Positions 8,475-20,653 of a stretch of DNA of 64,000 nt are shown here, one piece after another (the first letter of the stretch is position 1; each line of letters begins with the position of its first letter). This DNA comes from Rhodobacterales bacterium (GTDB lineage Bacteria; Pseudomonadota; Alphaproteobacteria; Rhodobacterales; Rhodobacteraceae). The notes under the pieces are model-generated. The model saw nothing but the letters and a program-made list of their open reading frames with translations. It was not told the origin of the DNA and ran no database searches. The stretch lies in assembly GCA_002748265.1 (NCBI GenBank), contig PDRY01000012.1, positions 62,001-126,000 of the forward strand, in the 5' to 3' direction. Made by a program: the position numbers and the translations under genes.

Positions 8475-8674
8475 CACAGCTCTCCCAGCTTCAAATTGCG
8501 CGAATAGTCGACATCCACATCTTTCACCACGGCCTGTCCGCAGCGCATGACGCCTTTTGCCGCATCGAAGCCGTAAGAGGGGCTGCCGTGAAGGCGCCAT
8601 CCCTTGGACAGGGCCTCAGTGACGCGGTGGCAGAAATCGGACGTGTCGTCCTCGGTGATAAAGCGGTAGATCAT
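8474..8674 (-). CDS. DUF1737 small protein
   Basis: A 66-residue soluble protein of the DUF1737 type. It opens MIYRFITEDDTSDFCHRVTE and contains GWRLHGSPSYGFD, the conserved aromatic/Gly core. It lies 3 bp after nnrU and overlaps the mch start codon by one base, so it is translated as part of the mcl2-nnrU-DUF1737-mch operon. No function is established; its place between two ethylmalonyl-CoA genes suggests a link to that pathway or simply shared expression. Confidence 0.85.
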   Translation of the reverse strand: MIYRFITEDDTSDFCHRVTEALSKGWRLHGSPSYGFDAAKGVMRCGQAVVKDVDVDYSRNLKLGEL

Positions 8675-8677
8675 GGC

Positions 8678-9226
8678 TCAGCTCGGGAAGGGGTAGTAGC
8701 CCAAAAGGCTGTGAATCCAGGCCGCTACGCCAAAAACGACGATGGTCGCGACGGGGAAGGTGAACTCCTTGCGGCGCACCGCCGGAGCGGGGGCGGTCCA
8801 TTCCGGCTCCGCGCGGTTGATCAAGATGACCTCGACGACCGCCCAAGCCATCAGCCCGCCAAACAGGATCATCGTCACCAAATCGCCGTTCACCAGAAGA
8901 TGCGCGAGCGCAAAGGTCTTCATCCCGGTCAGCATCGTGTGCCGGATCTTGCGATCCAGCCAGACGCCCTGCCCGGCGATAGCGAACAGGTAAAATGCAA
9001 TCAAAACCAGAAGGTTATTGATATGCGTCATGAACGCAGGTGGGGTCCAGACCGCAATGAAGGGCGCCCCGCGCACACCGATCACCATCAGCACGACCGC
9101 CAGCACCAGAGCGAGCGCAACCGCGCCCTTGCCCGGATCGCCCAGACGCGCGCGCGCCTCCGGGGCCACACGTTTGAACAAGTGGGCAGCGCTCCACAGC
9201 GCGAGCCCCAGAATGAGCCAGATCAT
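8678..9226 (-). CDS. NnrU family membrane protein
   Basis: A 182-residue integral membrane protein with about five hydrophobic helices. It begins MIWLILGLALWSAAHLFKR and has the NnrU-type blocks HINNLLVLIAFYLF and KTFALAHLLVNGDL. The NnrU family was named for genes in denitrification regulons but is widespread; NnrU is related to NnrS/MAPEG-like membrane proteins of uncertain role. Its start codon directly abuts the mcl2 stop, so it is translationally coupled. No denitrification gene lies nearby. Confidence 0.88.
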   Translation of the reverse strand: MIWLILGLALWSAAHLFKRVAPEARARLGDPGKGAVALALVLAVVLMVIGVRGAPFIAVWTPPAFMTHINNLLVLIAFYLFAIAGQGVWLDRKIRHTMLTGMKTFALAHLLVNGDLVTMILFGGLMAWAVVEVILINRAEPEWTAPAPAVRRKEFTFPVATIVVFGVAAWIHSLLGYYPFPS

Positions 9227-10075
9227 TTATCCCTCCAGGGCCGCAATGGCGTCCGCTTTTGCAAGTGTAGCACGGGCGGTTTCGACATGCAGGTTCTCGA
9301 CAATCTTGCCGTCCACAACGGCGACGCCGAGCCCTTCGGCCTCGGCGGCTTCGAACGCCTCGATCTGGCGGCGGGCCAGGTCGATCTCCGCCTCGGTCGG
9401 CGCAAAAGCGGCGTTGGCGATCTCTAGCTGCGCGGGGTGAATCAGGGTCTTGCCGTCAAAGCCCATGTCGCGGCCCTGGTCGCATTCGACCTTGAGCCCG
9501 TCATCATCCTTGAACGCATTGTAAACGCCGTCCAGAGCGGCGACGCCATGCGCCTTGGCAGCCATCAGGCAGGCCTGCAATGCGTAGAGCAACGGCTCGC
9601 GATCAGAGCGGAATCGGGTATTCATATCCTTGGCCAAGTCATTGGTTCCCAAAACAAAACCTTCGACCTTCGGATGCGCCGCGATAGCTGCAGCGTTGAG
9701 CACGCCAAGCGGCGTCTCCATCATGCACCACACCGGCAGGTCACCGGTGATCGCCGCGAGCGCGTCGATGTCTTCGGGGCCGTTCACCTTGGGCAGAAGC
9801 ACCGCATCGCACTCCATTCCGGCAACGGCCTCGGCGTCCGCTTTGCCCCATTCGGTGTCCAGCCCGTTGATCCGCACGATCCGCGCGCGATTGCCATACC
9901 CGCCGGTCGCCAGCTCGGCCGCGAGCGTGTCGCGCGCAGCGGGTTTTTCGGCGGGCGCAACGGCATCTTCAAGATCGAACAGAATCGCATCGCAGGCGAG
10001 GCCCCGCGCCTTGTCGAGAGCCCGCGTTTTGGAGCCCGGGATGTAGAGCGCAGAGCGGTAAGGACGGTGAGCCAT
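9227..10075 (-). CDS. mcl2: (3S)-malyl-CoA thioesterase, CitE/HpcH family
   Basis: A 282-residue TIM-barrel CitE-like enzyme. It shows RSALYIPGSKTRALDKA, the metal-binding region FDLEDAVAP, VRINGLDT, MMETPLGVLN and GTNDLAKDMN, and the C-terminal DGKTLIHPAQLEIAN. It resembles the shorter Mcl2 type (malyl-CoA thioesterase, releasing malate and CoA) more than Mcl1 lyase, which is longer and has a different N terminus. The start at 10075 has AGGAGG upstream. It is first in the operon with nnrU, DUF1737 and mch. A bifunctional lyase activity cannot be excluded from sequence alone. Confidence 0.85.
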   Translation of the reverse strand: MAHRPYRSALYIPGSKTRALDKARGLACDAILFDLEDAVAPAEKPAARDTLAAELATGGYGNRARIVRINGLDTEWGKADAEAVAGMECDAVLLPKVNGPEDIDALAAITGDLPVWCMMETPLGVLNAAAIAAHPKVEGFVLGTNDLAKDMNTRFRSDREPLLYALQACLMAAKAHGVAALDGVYNAFKDDDGLKVECDQGRDMGFDGKTLIHPAQLEIANAAFAPTEAEIDLARRQIEAFEAAEAEGLGVAVVDGKIVENLHVETARATLAKADAIAALEG

Positions 10076-10400
10076 GGGAGCCTCCTTGAAACAATCTTGC
10101 GCAACAGGTCGCAAAATTGACGCGATGCTTCAAGCGCAATCTGCCGCGCCGCAGAAAGGCGTGACGTTAACCCGATCTTTGGGGACGCAGCACCAGGGTC
10201 ATCCCGGAAAGGAGACATAATGCGAATCGCACCGATCGACCTTCTTGGAATACTGGCCTTTACGCTGCTCGCCGCGACGGGACGTCAACCCGACCGCCCC
10301 CCAGAACCGTGGCGTTCCAGCCCGCAGGAGCGCAGCGAAGTCGGATCCCGTCTGGCCGCCAGCTCGCCTGCAGCCAACAGGTGGGCCATCACACCAAGCG

Positions 10401-12228
<1,828 letters not shown>

Positions 12229-12240
12229 GAGCCATTCAAG

Positions 12241-12268
12241 GCGCCTCCCGGAGGTTTCCGGGGGGCGC
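12241..12268. terminator. Hairpin between mdh and convergent glycosyltransferase
   Basis: The arms GCGCCTCCCGG (12241-12251) and CCGGGGGGCGC (12258-12268) form an 11-bp stem with one G-U pair and a 6-nt loop. It occupies the whole gap between the two convergent stop codons, so it may serve both strands. Neither side has a clear U-tract. Confidence 0.5.
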
Positions 12269-12269
12269 T

Positions 12270-13304
12270 CTACAGGCCTGGAAACGGGCGCAGGTGCTGC
12301 GAAAGGCTTTCGACCCCGCGATAGCGCAGCGAAATATCGCTCCGCGGCGATTTCTCAAGATCCAAGTCCCGATAGTGCCGCGCGCCATCTGCGTGCTGCC
12401 CGCGCTGCGCGATATAGGCGACCCCTTCGGCGCCGCGCGTGAACGGGAAGTGCAAAACTCCGGCGACCCCGGCGCTGATCGGGAACGGGTCGCGCAGCTC
12501 ATGGGGCCCTTTCGCGAACCGGGCGCCGGTGCGCCATTTCACCAGCCCGATCTTGTTCATCACCAACGCCCGCCGCCACCGCGACTTGGTCAGCTTCGAG
12601 ACCACCCAACGCACCCCGCCGCGCGGCGGGTCGAGCGGCGCATCCACGCCCTCGAAGCGCCAGATCAGGGCACGCTGCCACCATGGCGCCTTGGTCGGAT
12701 CCGAATGAAACAGACGATGGCGCATCCCGCCATAGGCCGTGACCGGCGGCGTGGGGCGTTCCGTCAGCATCCGCTTGGACTTGCGCCGGATCGTGTAGCT
12801 TTGGAAGCCGTCCAACCAACGGAACGCCTCCGTCAACGGGCGATCACCTTTGTAGACCTGATCCGCAAGTGCGGCATCGGCATACATGTCGATCATCAGC
12901 GTGAACACGGCCTCCGCGCCCTCGTCGTCAAGCGCGGCGCAGAGCCGGTTCAGCCCCGCCTCCATCCCCAGCCACACGAAGAGCTCATCCACATCCGGCA
13001 GCAGCACCCAACGCCCGGCGCAGCGCGCATCCAGGATCTCTTGACGCCAGAGCGCCTTGTCTTGCGCATAGCTGGACCCATCGACGGGCTCATAGAGATC
13101 CACGTCTGCTGCGGCCCGCAGCAGATCGCGGCTTCCATCCGTGGAGCGATCATCGACAATCATGAAGCGCGGGGTGCAAATGGACCGGTAGTGATCCAGA
13201 AACGCGGGCAGCAGGTTCGCTTCGTTATGCACCAGGGCGATGACGGGCGTTTCGTCATCGCGCAGGGGTCGGTGCGACTCGACCGGGATCAGTTTGGGTT
13301 CCAT
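12270..13304 (-). CDS. Glycosyltransferase family 2-like protein
   Basis: A 344-residue cytoplasmic protein of the Glyco_tranf_2_4 type. The N-terminal part has ALVHNEANLLPAFLDHYR and MIVDDRSTDGSRD, the nucleotide-sugar binding start of a GT-A fold. LLPDVDELFVW supplies the DxD-like metal-binding motif. The C-terminal half is basic and rich in aromatic residues and is not recognisable. It has no transmembrane helix. No other cell-envelope gene is adjacent; donor and acceptor are unknown. It is divergent from sucC, sharing the intergenic region with the double palindrome. Confidence 0.82.
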   Translation of the reverse strand: MEPKLIPVESHRPLRDDETPVIALVHNEANLLPAFLDHYRSICTPRFMIVDDRSTDGSRDLLRAAADVDLYEPVDGSSYAQDKALWRQEILDARCAGRWVLLPDVDELFVWLGMEAGLNRLCAALDDEGAEAVFTLMIDMYADAALADQVYKGDRPLTEAFRWLDGFQSYTIRRKSKRMLTERPTPPVTAYGGMRHRLFHSDPTKAPWWQRALIWRFEGVDAPLDPPRGGVRWVVSKLTKSRWRRALVMNKIGLVKWRTGARFAKGPHELRDPFPISAGVAGVLHFPFTRGAEGVAYIAQRGQHADGARHYRDLDLEKSPRSDISLRYRGVESLSQHLRPFPGL

Positions 13305-13366
13305 CTCGCCCTCGTCATTACCGAGCCGGACGGTAAGCCCGCACCACCGGCTTGACCAGATCCCTG

Positions 13367-13401
13367 TTTGTGATCACACAGAATATTTGCGTGATCACAA
13401 A
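13367..13401. promoter_or_regulatory. Double GTGATCAC palindrome upstream of sucC
   Basis: Two GTGATCAC palindromes lie at 13370-13377 and 13391-13398, centres 21 bp apart, bounded by TTT and AAATG. The element ends 97 bp before the sucC start. It closely resembles the sdhC element at 6371-6403 in core, flanks, AT-rich linker and distance to the gene. It also lies 63-97 bp upstream of the divergent glycosyltransferase start. Confidence 0.65.
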
Positions 13402-13497
13402 TGCGCGGTTTTGCGATAACCGGATCAGTTTGCGGTTCTTTTCGTTGGGCCTGTATGGTTCAAAGAACCGAAGTCACCAGACGAAAGGGGTTCTGCG

Positions 13498-14691
13498 ATG
13501 AACATCCATGAATACCAGGCCAAGGCCCTGCTGCGCCAGTACGGCGCGCCAGTCAGCGACGGCCGCGTGGTTTTCAAGGCCGATGAGGCCAAATCCAAAG
13601 CCGGCGAGATGGACGGCCCGCTCTGGGTCGTGAAGGCTCAGATCCATGCGGGGGGCCGCGGCGCGGGCCACTTCAAGGAAGCCGACGCGGGCGATAAAGG
13701 CGGTGTGCGCCTGGCCAAATCGGTCGAAGAGGCCGCGGAAGAAGCTCAGAAGATGCTCGGCCGCACCCTGGTGACCAAGCAGACCGGCGAAGCGGGCAAG
13801 CAGGTCAACCGTATCTACATCGAAGATGGCTCCGACATTGAGCGCGAGCTGTATCTGGCTCTGCTGATCGACCGTCAGACCAGCCGCGTGGGCTTTGTCT
13901 GCTCCACCGAAGGCGGGATGGATATTGAGACCGTCGCGGAAGAGACCCCGGACAAGATCCTGTCCTTCTCTGTCGATCCGGCCACGGGCTACCAGCCCTA
14001 TCACGGCCGCCGCATCGCGTTTATGCTGGGCCTCGAAGGCCAGCAGGTGAAGCAGTGCGTCAAGCTGATGGGCATCCTCTACAAGATGTTCGTCGAGAAA
14101 GACATGGAGATGCTGGAGATCAACCCGCTGATCGTGACCGACAGCGGCGATCTGAAATGCCTCGACGCCAAGATGGGCTTTGACGGCAACGCGATCTACC
14201 GCCAGCCCGACATCGCCGAACTGCGCGACGAGACCGAGGAAGACCCCAAGGAGCTCGAAGCCTCCAAGTATGACCTGAACTACATCGCTCTGGACGGTGA
14301 GATCGGCTGCATGGTGAACGGCGCGGGTCTAGCCATGGCGACCATGGACATCATCAAGCTCTACGGCGCGGAGCCTGCCAACTTCCTCGATGTGGGCGGC
14401 GGCGCGACCAAAGAGAAAGTGACCGAAGCCTTCAAGATCATCACCTCGGACCCGAACGTGAAGGGCATCCTGGTGAACATCTTCGGCGGCATCATGCGTT
14501 GCGACATCATCGCGGAAGGCGTCATCGCCGCCGTGAAAGAAATGGGCCTGAAAGTGCCGCTGGTCGTGCGGCTGGAAGGCACCAATGTCGAGCAGGGCAA
14601 GGAGATTATCAACACCTCCGGCCTAGACGTGATCGCGGCGGACAACCTGTCCGACGGCGCCGAGAAGATCGTGAAAGCGGTGAAGGGGTAA
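13498..14691 (+). CDS. sucC: Succinyl-CoA synthetase (ADP-forming) beta subunit
   Basis: A 397-residue ATP-grasp subunit that, with SucD, makes ATP (or GTP) from succinyl-CoA. [19 protein letters not shown] is the canonical start. [17 protein letters not shown] is the nucleotide-binding loop, LEINPLIV the ATP-grasp metal site, and [10 protein letters not shown] the subunit-interface loop. AAGGGG lies upstream of the start. The stop codon is five bases before sucD. Confidence 0.98.
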   Translation: MNIHEYQAKALLRQYGAPVSDGRVVFKADEAKSKAGEMDGPLWVVKAQIHAGGRGAGHFKEADAGDKGGVRLAKSVEEAAEEAQKMLGRTLVTKQTGEAGKQVNRIYIEDGSDIERELYLALLIDRQTSRVGFVCSTEGGMDIETVAEETPDKILSFSVDPATGYQPYHGRRIAFMLGLEGQQVKQCVKLMGILYKMFVEKDMEMLEINPLIVTDSGDLKCLDAKMGFDGNAIYRQPDIAELRDETEEDPKELEASKYDLNYIALDGEIGCMVNGAGLAMATMDIIKLYGAEPANFLDVGGGATKEKVTEAFKIITSDPNVKGILVNIFGGIMRCDIIAEGVIAAVKEMGLKVPLVVRLEGTNVEQGKEIINTSGLDVIAADNLSDGAEKIVKAVKG

Positions 14692-14696
14692 GCACA

Positions 14697-15578
14697 ATGG
14701 CCATTCTCGTAGATGAAAACACCAAAGTGATCTGTCAGGGCTTCACCGGCTCTCAGGGCACGTTCCACTCCGAACAGGCAATCGCCTACGGCACCAAGAT
14801 GGTTGGCGGCGTGACCCCCGGCAAAGGCGGGATGGATCACCTGGGCCTGCCGGTCTTCAACTCCGTGCACGAAGCCAAGGCCGTGACCGAGGCCAACGCC
14901 TCCGTGATCTACGTCCCGCCCCCCTTCGCGGCGGACTCGATCCTCGAAGCCATCGACGCCGAGATGGAGCTGATCGTCTGCATCACCGAAGGCATCCCGG
15001 TGCTGGACATGATGAAGGTCAAGCGCGCTCTGGAAGGCTCTTCCTCCCGTCTGATCGGGCCGAACTGCCCCGGTGTCATCACCCCTGACGCCTGCAAGAT
15101 CGGCATCATGCCGGGCCACATCCACAAGCGCGGCTCCGTCGGCGTTGTGTCCCGTTCCGGCACCCTGACCTATGAGGCCGTCAAGCAGACCGCCGATATC
15201 GGTCTGGGCCAGTCCACCGCTGTCGGCATCGGCGGCGACCCGATCAAAGGGACCGAGCATATCGACGTGCTCGACATGTTCCTGGACGACGATGAGACCC
15301 AGTCCATCATCATGATCGGTGAAATCGGCGGCACCGCCGAAGAGGAGGCCGCCGAGTTCCTCGCCGAGCAGAAGAAGAAAGGCCGCTGGAAGCCCGTCGC
15401 TGGCTTCATCGCAGGCCGCACGGCGCCTCCGGGCCGCCGGATGGGTCACGCAGGTGCCATCGTCGCAGGCGGCAAGGGCGATGCGGAGAGCAAGATCGAG
15501 GCGATGAAATCCGCCGGGATCGTGGTCGCCGACAGCCCCGCCACCCTGGGCGAAGCGGTCGTCAAGGCGATCGGTTAA
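14697..15578 (+). CDS. sucD: Succinyl-CoA synthetase alpha subunit
   Basis: A 293-residue CoA-binding subunit. The N-terminal Rossmann-type CoA domain has [16 protein letters not shown] and [16 protein letters not shown] lies mid-protein, and the phosphorylated active-site histidine is in RMGHAGAIV near residue 249. The start was placed at the ATG at 14697, five bases past the sucC stop; AGGGG in the sucC end serves as ribosome site. Length is normal. Confidence 0.98.
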   Translation: MAILVDENTKVICQGFTGSQGTFHSEQAIAYGTKMVGGVTPGKGGMDHLGLPVFNSVHEAKAVTEANASVIYVPPPFAADSILEAIDAEMELIVCITEGIPVLDMMKVKRALEGSSSRLIGPNCPGVITPDACKIGIMPGHIHKRGSVGVVSRSGTLTYEAVKQTADIGLGQSTAVGIGGDPIKGTEHIDVLDMFLDDDETQSIIMIGEIGGTAEEEAAEFLAEQKKKGRWKPVAGFIAGRTAPPGRRMGHAGAIVAGGKGDAESKIEAMKSAGIVVADSPATLGEAVVKAIG

Positions 15579-15584
15579 GGATCT

Positions 15585-15613
15585 GCCGCGCCGGGCATCT
15601 GTCCCGGCGCGGC
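15585..15613 (+). terminator. Perfect 11-bp hairpin after sucD (attenuator or processing site)
   Basis: GCCGCGCCGGG (15585-15595) pairs perfectly with CCCGGCGCGGC (15603-15613) over a 7-nt loop, starting 6 bp after the sucD stop. There is no U-tract, so it is more likely an RNA stabiliser or partial attenuator separating sucCD from the downstream sucAB part than a full terminator. Confidence 0.55.
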
Positions 15614-15619
15614 GTCGGA

Positions 15620-16198
15620 ATGCTGCAATGGCTCTTGGATATCACAACATGTCGCGGTCCGATGCCGCGTTTGCGCTTTTGGGGCAGAATCGCGCCTCTG
15701 GCCCTTGTCGTGATCGCCGGGGCCGTTTGCGTGTCGCAGATCTGGGGACCGCTCAGGCTTTCCACCGGGTCAGGCACACTTACCTATCTCTGGGCCCCGC
15801 AGCTTTTCATGCTGCTGGCCCTGCCGCTGATGTGGGGTCGGCTGGCGGATGCCGGGCTATCCCGCTGGATCAGCATCGCTCTGCTCGGTGCGCTGACGCT
15901 GGTGCCAAGCGCAATGTGGCTCCACGGCGCCGCCGAGGCGCAAAGATTTGGAAGCGCGACACAGGGCTTGATCGACGGAGTGGGCAGCGAACCGGCGGGG
16001 CTTCCAGCCGTCGTGGCCCTGGCGCCTGTCACGGCAACGGTCGACGTTATTTCGGCCTTCAGCGCAAGCTTATTTGTCATCTTGATCTGGATGGCCGTTG
16101 GGCTCGCCTTAACTCTGATATTATTCGTGCTGTTGCTGTTACCAACGGCCCCCCGTCCACCCAGCCCAAGGGCTGACAACGTAAGAGGTTCGGTATGA
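15620..16198 (+). CDS. DUF805-like integral membrane protein between sucD and sucA
   Basis: A 192-residue hydrophobic protein with about four or five transmembrane segments. PRLRFWGRIAPLAL near the N terminus and GRLADAGLSRWISIALLG resemble the DUF805 pattern (an arginine-rich start and an RLxDxGxSxW turn), though the match is loose. The start is uncertain: the ATG at 15620 lies just after the sucD hairpin with a weak ribosome site, and another ATG lies at 15662. Its stop overlaps the sucA start codon (ATGA), so it is coupled to sucA. Function unknown. Confidence 0.65.
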   Translation: MLQWLLDITTCRGPMPRLRFWGRIAPLALVVIAGAVCVSQIWGPLRLSTGSGTLTYLWAPQLFMLLALPLMWGRLADAGLSRWISIALLGALTLVPSAMWLHGAAEAQRFGSATQGLIDGVGSEPAGLPAVVALAPVTATVDVISAFSASLFVILIWMAVGLALTLILFVLLLLPTAPRPPSPRADNVRGSV

Positions 16199-19152
16199 AA
16201 GACCAGCCCAGCAACGACGACCTTCACGGCACGTCCTTCCTGCAAGGACATAACGCCGAATATGTCGAACAGCTTTATGCCCGCTACGCGGACAACCCTT
16301 CGGCAGTGGATGAAAGCTGGCAAGCGTTTTTCAAGTCTTTGGGCGATCCGACCGGCGATGCCAAAGCCGAAGCGGCAGGCCCGAGCTGGGGCCGGGGCGA
16401 CTGGCCTCCGGTGCCGCAGGACGATCTGACCGCCGCCCTGGACGGCCAGTGGCCCGCCGACCCGAAAGAGGCCAAGGCAGCCGCAGCGAAGATCACCGAG
16501 AAGGCCGCGGAAAAGGGCGTCGAGCTGACGGCTGAGCAGACCCGCGCTGCCGTTCTGGACAGTATCCGCGCGCTGATGATCATCCGCGCCTACCGGATTC
16601 GCGGGCACCTTGTGGCCGATCTGGACCCGCTGGGCATGCGCGATCAGACCCCGCACCCAGAGCTGGAGCCCGCCTCCTATGGCTTCACCGAAGCCGACAT
16701 GGATCGCCCGATCTTCATCGACAATGTGCTCGGTCTCGAAATCGCCACCATGCGCGAGATCATGGCCATCGTCCGCCGCACCTATTGCGGCACGTTTGCC
16801 CTGCAATACATGCACATCTCCAACCCCGAAGAAGCGGGCTGGCTGAAGGAGCGCATCGAAGGTCTGGGCAAGGAAATCCAGTTCACGGATATGGGCCGCA
16901 AGGCGATCCTGAACAAAATGGTCGAAGCGGAGGGCTTTGAGAAATTCCTCCATGTCAAATACATGGGCACCAAGCGGTTCGGCCTGGATGGCGGCGAAAG
17001 CCTCATCCCCGCGATGGAGCAGATCATCAAACGCGGCGGCGCGCTTGGCATCGAAGAGATTGTCGTCGGCATGCCTCACCGGGGCCGCCTGTCGGTTCTG
17101 GCCAACGTGATGGGCAAGCCCTACCGCGCGATCTTCAACGAATTCCAGGGCGGCAGCTTCAAGCCCGAAGACGTGGACGGCTCGGGCGATGTGAAATACC
17201 ACCTCGGCGCCTCCTCCGACCGCGAATTCGACGGCAACAAGGTCCACTTGTCGCTCACCGCGAACCCCTCGCACCTTGAGGCGGTGAACCCCGTCGTTCT
17301 GGGCAAGGCCCGCGCCAAGCAGGACCAGCTGCACGACGCGGAACGCACCAAAGTATTGCCGATCCTGCTGCACGGCGATGCCGCCTTTGCAGGTCAGGGT
17401 GTCGTGGCCGAGTGCCTTCAGCTCTCGGGCATCCGCGGGCACCGCACCGGCGGCTGCATCCATATCGTTGTGAACAACCAGATCGGCTTCACGACCGCCC
17501 CGCATTTCAGCCGCACCTCGCCCTATCCGACGGACATCGCGCTGATGGTGGAGGCTCCGATCTTCCACGTGAACGGCGACGATCCAGAAGCCGTGGTCCA
17601 CGCGGCCAAGGTCGCGACGGAGTTCCGTCAGAAGTTCCACAAGGACGTCGTCATCGACATGTTCTGCTATCGCCGCTTCGGTCACAACGAAGGCGATGAG
17701 CCGATGTTCACCAACCCGGTGATGTACAAGAAGATCAAAGGTCAGAAGACGACCCTGTCACTCTATACTGATCGCCTGATCAAGGACGGCCTGATCCCCG
17801 AAGGTGAAATCGAGGACATGAAAGCCGCTTTCCAGGCCCACCTGAACGAAGAGTTCGAGGCCGGCAAGGAATACCGCCCCAACAAGGCGGACTGGCTCGA
17901 CGGTCGCTGGGCGCACCTGGAGAAGAACGACAAGTATCAGCGCGGCAAGACCGCCATCAGCGATGAGACCATGGCCCAGATCGGCCGGTCTCTGACCCAG
18001 GCACCAGCCGATCACACGCTGCACAAGACGGTGACGCGGCTTCTCGACGCCAAGAAAGAGATGTTCGACACCGGCCAGGGCTTTGACTGGGCCACGGCCG
18101 AGGCGCTCGCCTTTGGATCATTGCTGACGGAAGGCTACCCGGTGCGTCTGGCCGGTCAGGACAGCACGCGCGGGACGTTCTCGCAGCGCCATTCCGGTCT
18201 GGTCGATCAGAAATCCGAAGAGCGGTACTACCCGCTCAACCACATCCGCGACGGGCAGGCACGCTATGAGGTGCACGATTCGATGCTCTCCGAATATGCG
18301 GTGCTGGGCTTTGAATACGGCTACTCGCTGGCGGAGCCGAACGCGCTGACCATGTGGGAAGCGCAGTTTGGCGATTTCGCCAACGGCGCGCAGATCATGT
18401 TCGACCAGTTCATCAGTTCGGGCGAAAGCAAGTGGCTGCGCATGTCCGGCCTTGTCTGCCTTCTGCCCCACGGCTTCGAAGGCCAGGGGCCGGAGCACTC
18501 CTCCGCCCGTCTGGAGCGGTTCTTGCAGATGTGCGGCCAGGACAACTGGATCGTAGCGAACTGTTCGACCCCGGCGAACTACTTCCACATCCTGCGTCGG
18601 CAGCTCCACCGTAGCTACCGCAAGCCGCTGATCCTGATGACGCCGAAATCTCTGCTGCGGCACAAATCGGCCGTGTCGAGCGCCGATGAGTTCCTCAGCG
18701 GATCGTCCTTCCACCGCGTGCTGGAAGACGACGCGGAACGGGGCAAGTCGGACACCAAGCTGGTTGCTGACAGCAAGATCAAGCGCGTCGTGATGTGTTC
18801 GGGCAAGGTCTATTACGACCTTCTGGCCGAACGCGACGCGCGCGGCCTCACCGATGTCTATCTGCTGCGCCTTGAGCAGTTCTATCCGTTCCCGGCGCAA
18901 TCCATGGTGAAGGAGCTGGAACGCTTCAAGCAGGCCGAGATCGTCTGGTGCCAGGAAGAGCCCAAGAACCAGGGCGCCTGGTTCTTTGTCGAGCCGAACA
19001 TCGAATGGGTGCTGGGCCGGATCAAGGCCAAGCATGGCCGCCCAACCTATGCCGGTCGCCCGGCCTCTGCCTCGCCGGCCACGGGTCTGGCGAGCGCCCA
19101 CAAGCAACAACAGGAAGAGCTGGTTAACGACGCTCTGACGATCAAGGAGTAA
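16195..19152 (+). CDS. sucA: 2-oxoglutarate dehydrogenase E1 component
   Basis: A 985-residue thiamine-diphosphate enzyme that decarboxylates 2-oxoglutarate and passes the succinyl group to SucB. The N terminus has the E1o-specific segment [14 protein letters not shown], used for E2 binding. Catalytic motifs include [14 protein letters not shown] near residue 290, [15 protein letters not shown], and the ThDP/Mg region NNQIGFTT. The C-terminal transketolase half carries RGTFSQRH and [10 protein letters not shown]. It overlaps the upstream membrane-protein gene by four bases and is followed by sucB after 5 bp. Confidence 0.97.
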   Translation: MKDQPSNDDLHGTSFLQGHNAEYVEQLYARYADNPSAVDESWQAFFKSLGDPTGDAKAEAAGPSWGRGDWPPVPQDDLTAALDGQWPADPKEAKAAAAKITEKAAEKGVELTAEQTRAAVLDSIRALMIIRAYRIRGHLVADLDPLGMRDQTPHPELEPASYGFTEADMDRPIFIDNVLGLEIATMREIMAIVRRTYCGTFALQYMHISNPEEAGWLKERIEGLGKEIQFTDMGRKAILNKMVEAEGFEKFLHVKYMGTKRFGLDGGESLIPAMEQIIKRGGALGIEEIVVGMPHRGRLSVLANVMGKPYRAIFNEFQGGSFKPEDVDGSGDVKYHLGASSDREFDGNKVHLSLTANPSHLEAVNPVVLGKARAKQDQLHDAERTKVLPILLHGDAAFAGQGVVAECLQLSGIRGHRTGGCIHIVVNNQIGFTTAPHFSRTSPYPTDIALMVEAPIFHVNGDDPEAVVHAAKVATEFRQKFHKDVVIDMFCYRRFGHNEGDEPMFTNPVMYKKIKGQKTTLSLYTDRLIKDGLIPEGEIEDMKAAFQAHLNEEFEAGKEYRPNKADWLDGRWAHLEKNDKYQRGKTAISDETMAQIGRSLTQAPADHTLHKTVTRLLDAKKEMFDTGQGFDWATAEALAFGSLLTEGYPVRLAGQDSTRGTFSQRHSGLVDQKSEERYYPLNHIRDGQARYEVHDSMLSEYAVLGFEYGYSLAEPNALTMWEAQFGDFANGAQIMFDQFISSGESKWLRMSGLVCLLPHGFEGQGPEHSSARLERFLQMCGQDNWIVANCSTPANYFHILRRQLHRSYRKPLILMTPKSLLRHKSAVSSADEFLSGSSFHRVLEDDAERGKSDTKLVADSKIKRVVMCSGKVYYDLLAERDARGLTDVYLLRLEQFYPFPAQSMVKELERFKQAEIVWCQEEPKNQGAWFFVEPNIEWVLGRIKAKHGRPTYAGRPASASPATGLASAHKQQQEELVNDALTIKE

Positions 19153-19157
19153 CCCAG

Positions 19158-20627
19158 ATGACCGAAGTACGTGTGCCCACGCTGGGCGAATCCGTGACCG
19201 AAGCCACCGTCGCCACCTGGTTCAAGAAGGTGGGCGATCAGGTCGCAGCCGATGAGATGCTCTGCGAGCTGGAGACCGACAAAGTCACCGTCGAAGTGCC
19301 CTCCCCCGCGAGCGGCACCCTGACCGAGATCGTCGCCAAGGAAGGCGACACGGTTGGCGTCGATGCGCTTCTGGCGCAGCTGGGCGAGGCCGGAGATCAG
19401 CCCGCACCGAAGGCCGCCGTGAAAACCGAAGCCGCGCCTGCGGGCGGCGACCTGATGGACGTGATGGTCCCCACCCTGGGCGAAAGCGTCACCGAAGCCA
19501 CCGTGGCGAGCTGGTTCAAGCAGCCCGGCGAAGCCTTCGCAGCCGATGAAATCCTGTGCGAGCTGGAAACCGACAAGGTCTCCGTCGAAGTGCCCGCCCC
19601 CGCTGCCGGCACCCTGACCGAGATCATCGCCAAAGACGGCGAAACCGTTCAGGCGGGCGGTAAGCTGGCCGTGATGACGACCGGCGCGGGCGCGGCACAG
19701 GCCGCATCTGCGCCTGCCCCGCAGGCCACCACCGCCCCAACCGCACAAGGCGGCAAGGACGTGGAAGACGCCCCTTCTGCCAAAAAGCTGATGGCCGAAA
19801 AGGGCCTGTCGCGCGATGACGTGCAGGGCTCGGGCCGCGATGGCCGGATCATGAAGGAAGACGTACAAAACGCCTCCGCCAAAGCCGCCGCGCCCGCCCC
19901 GGCCCCGGCAGCCCCGCGCGAAACGGGCCCGCGCGAAGAGCGCGTGCGCATGACGCGTCTGCGCCAGACCATCGCCCGCCGCCTGAAAGAGGCGCAGAAC
20001 ACCGCCGCGATGCTAACCACCTACAATGAAGTGGACATGACCGGCGTCATGGAGATCCGCAATGAATACAAGGATCTGTTCCTCAAGAAGCACGGTGTGA
20101 AACTGGGCTTCATGTCCTTCTTCGTCAAAGCCTGCTGCCACGCGCTCAACGAAGTGCCGGACGTGAACGCCGAAATCGACGGCACCGACGTGGTCTACAA
20201 GAACTACGTCAACATGGGCGTCGCCGTGGGCACCCCCACTGGTCTGGTCGTGCCGGTGGTTCGCGATGCGCAGGACAAGAGCTTCGCCACCATCGAAAAA
20301 GAGATCGCCGAGCTCGGCACCCGCGCCCGCGATGGCAAGCTCTCCATGGATGACATGCAGGGCGGCTCCTTCACCATCTCCAATGGTGGTGTCTATGGCT
20401 CCCTGATGTCCTCCCCGATCCTGAACCCTCCGCAGTCCGGCATCCTCGGCATGCACAAGATCCAGGAGCGCCCCATGGCCATCGGAGGCCAGGTGGTGAT
20501 CCGCCCGATGATGTATCTGGCGCTGTCCTATGACCACCGGATCGTCGACGGCAAAGGCGCGGTGACCTTCCTGGTGCGCGTGAAAGAGGCTCTGGAGGAC
20601 CCGCGGCGTCTGCTGATGGATCTGTAA
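19158..20627 (+). CDS. sucB: 2-oxoglutarate dehydrogenase E2 (dihydrolipoyl succinyltransferase)
   Basis: A 489-residue E2 core subunit. Unlike the roughly 400-residue enteric form it has two lipoyl domains, with lipoyl-lysine motifs ETDKVTVEV (Lys42) and ETDKVSVEV (Lys140), joined by Ala/Pro-rich linkers. The E3-binding domain has [17 protein letters not shown] and [13 protein letters not shown]. The catalytic domain ends with the active-site region [16 protein letters not shown]. Tandem lipoyl domains are seen in some alphaproteobacteria. The usual partner lpdA does not follow directly; a MAPEG-type gene comes next. Confidence 0.97.
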   Translation: MTEVRVPTLGESVTEATVATWFKKVGDQVAADEMLCELETDKVTVEVPSPASGTLTEIVAKEGDTVGVDALLAQLGEAGDQPAPKAAVKTEAAPAGGDLMDVMVPTLGESVTEATVASWFKQPGEAFAADEILCELETDKVSVEVPAPAAGTLTEIIAKDGETVQAGGKLAVMTTGAGAAQAASAPAPQATTAPTAQGGKDVEDAPSAKKLMAEKGLSRDDVQGSGRDGRIMKEDVQNASAKAAAPAPAPAAPRETGPREERVRMTRLRQTIARRLKEAQNTAAMLTTYNEVDMTGVMEIRNEYKDLFLKKHGVKLGFMSFFVKACCHALNEVPDVNAEIDGTDVVYKNYVNMGVAVGTPTGLVVPVVRDAQDKSFATIEKEIAELGTRARDGKLSMDDMQGGSFTISNGGVYGSLMSSPILNPPQSGILGMHKIQERPMAIGGQVVIRPMMYLALSYDHRIVDGKGAVTFLVRVKEALEDPRRLLMDL

Positions 20628-20653
20628 CTCCCAACGCTCACAAGAAAACATGA

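Noticed and set aside
15628-16176. Alternative 182-codon frame overlapping the DUF805-like gene
   Set aside because: It is the neighbouring frame, Arg/Gly-rich and without membrane pattern; the 15620 frame is hydrophobic and coupled to sucA.
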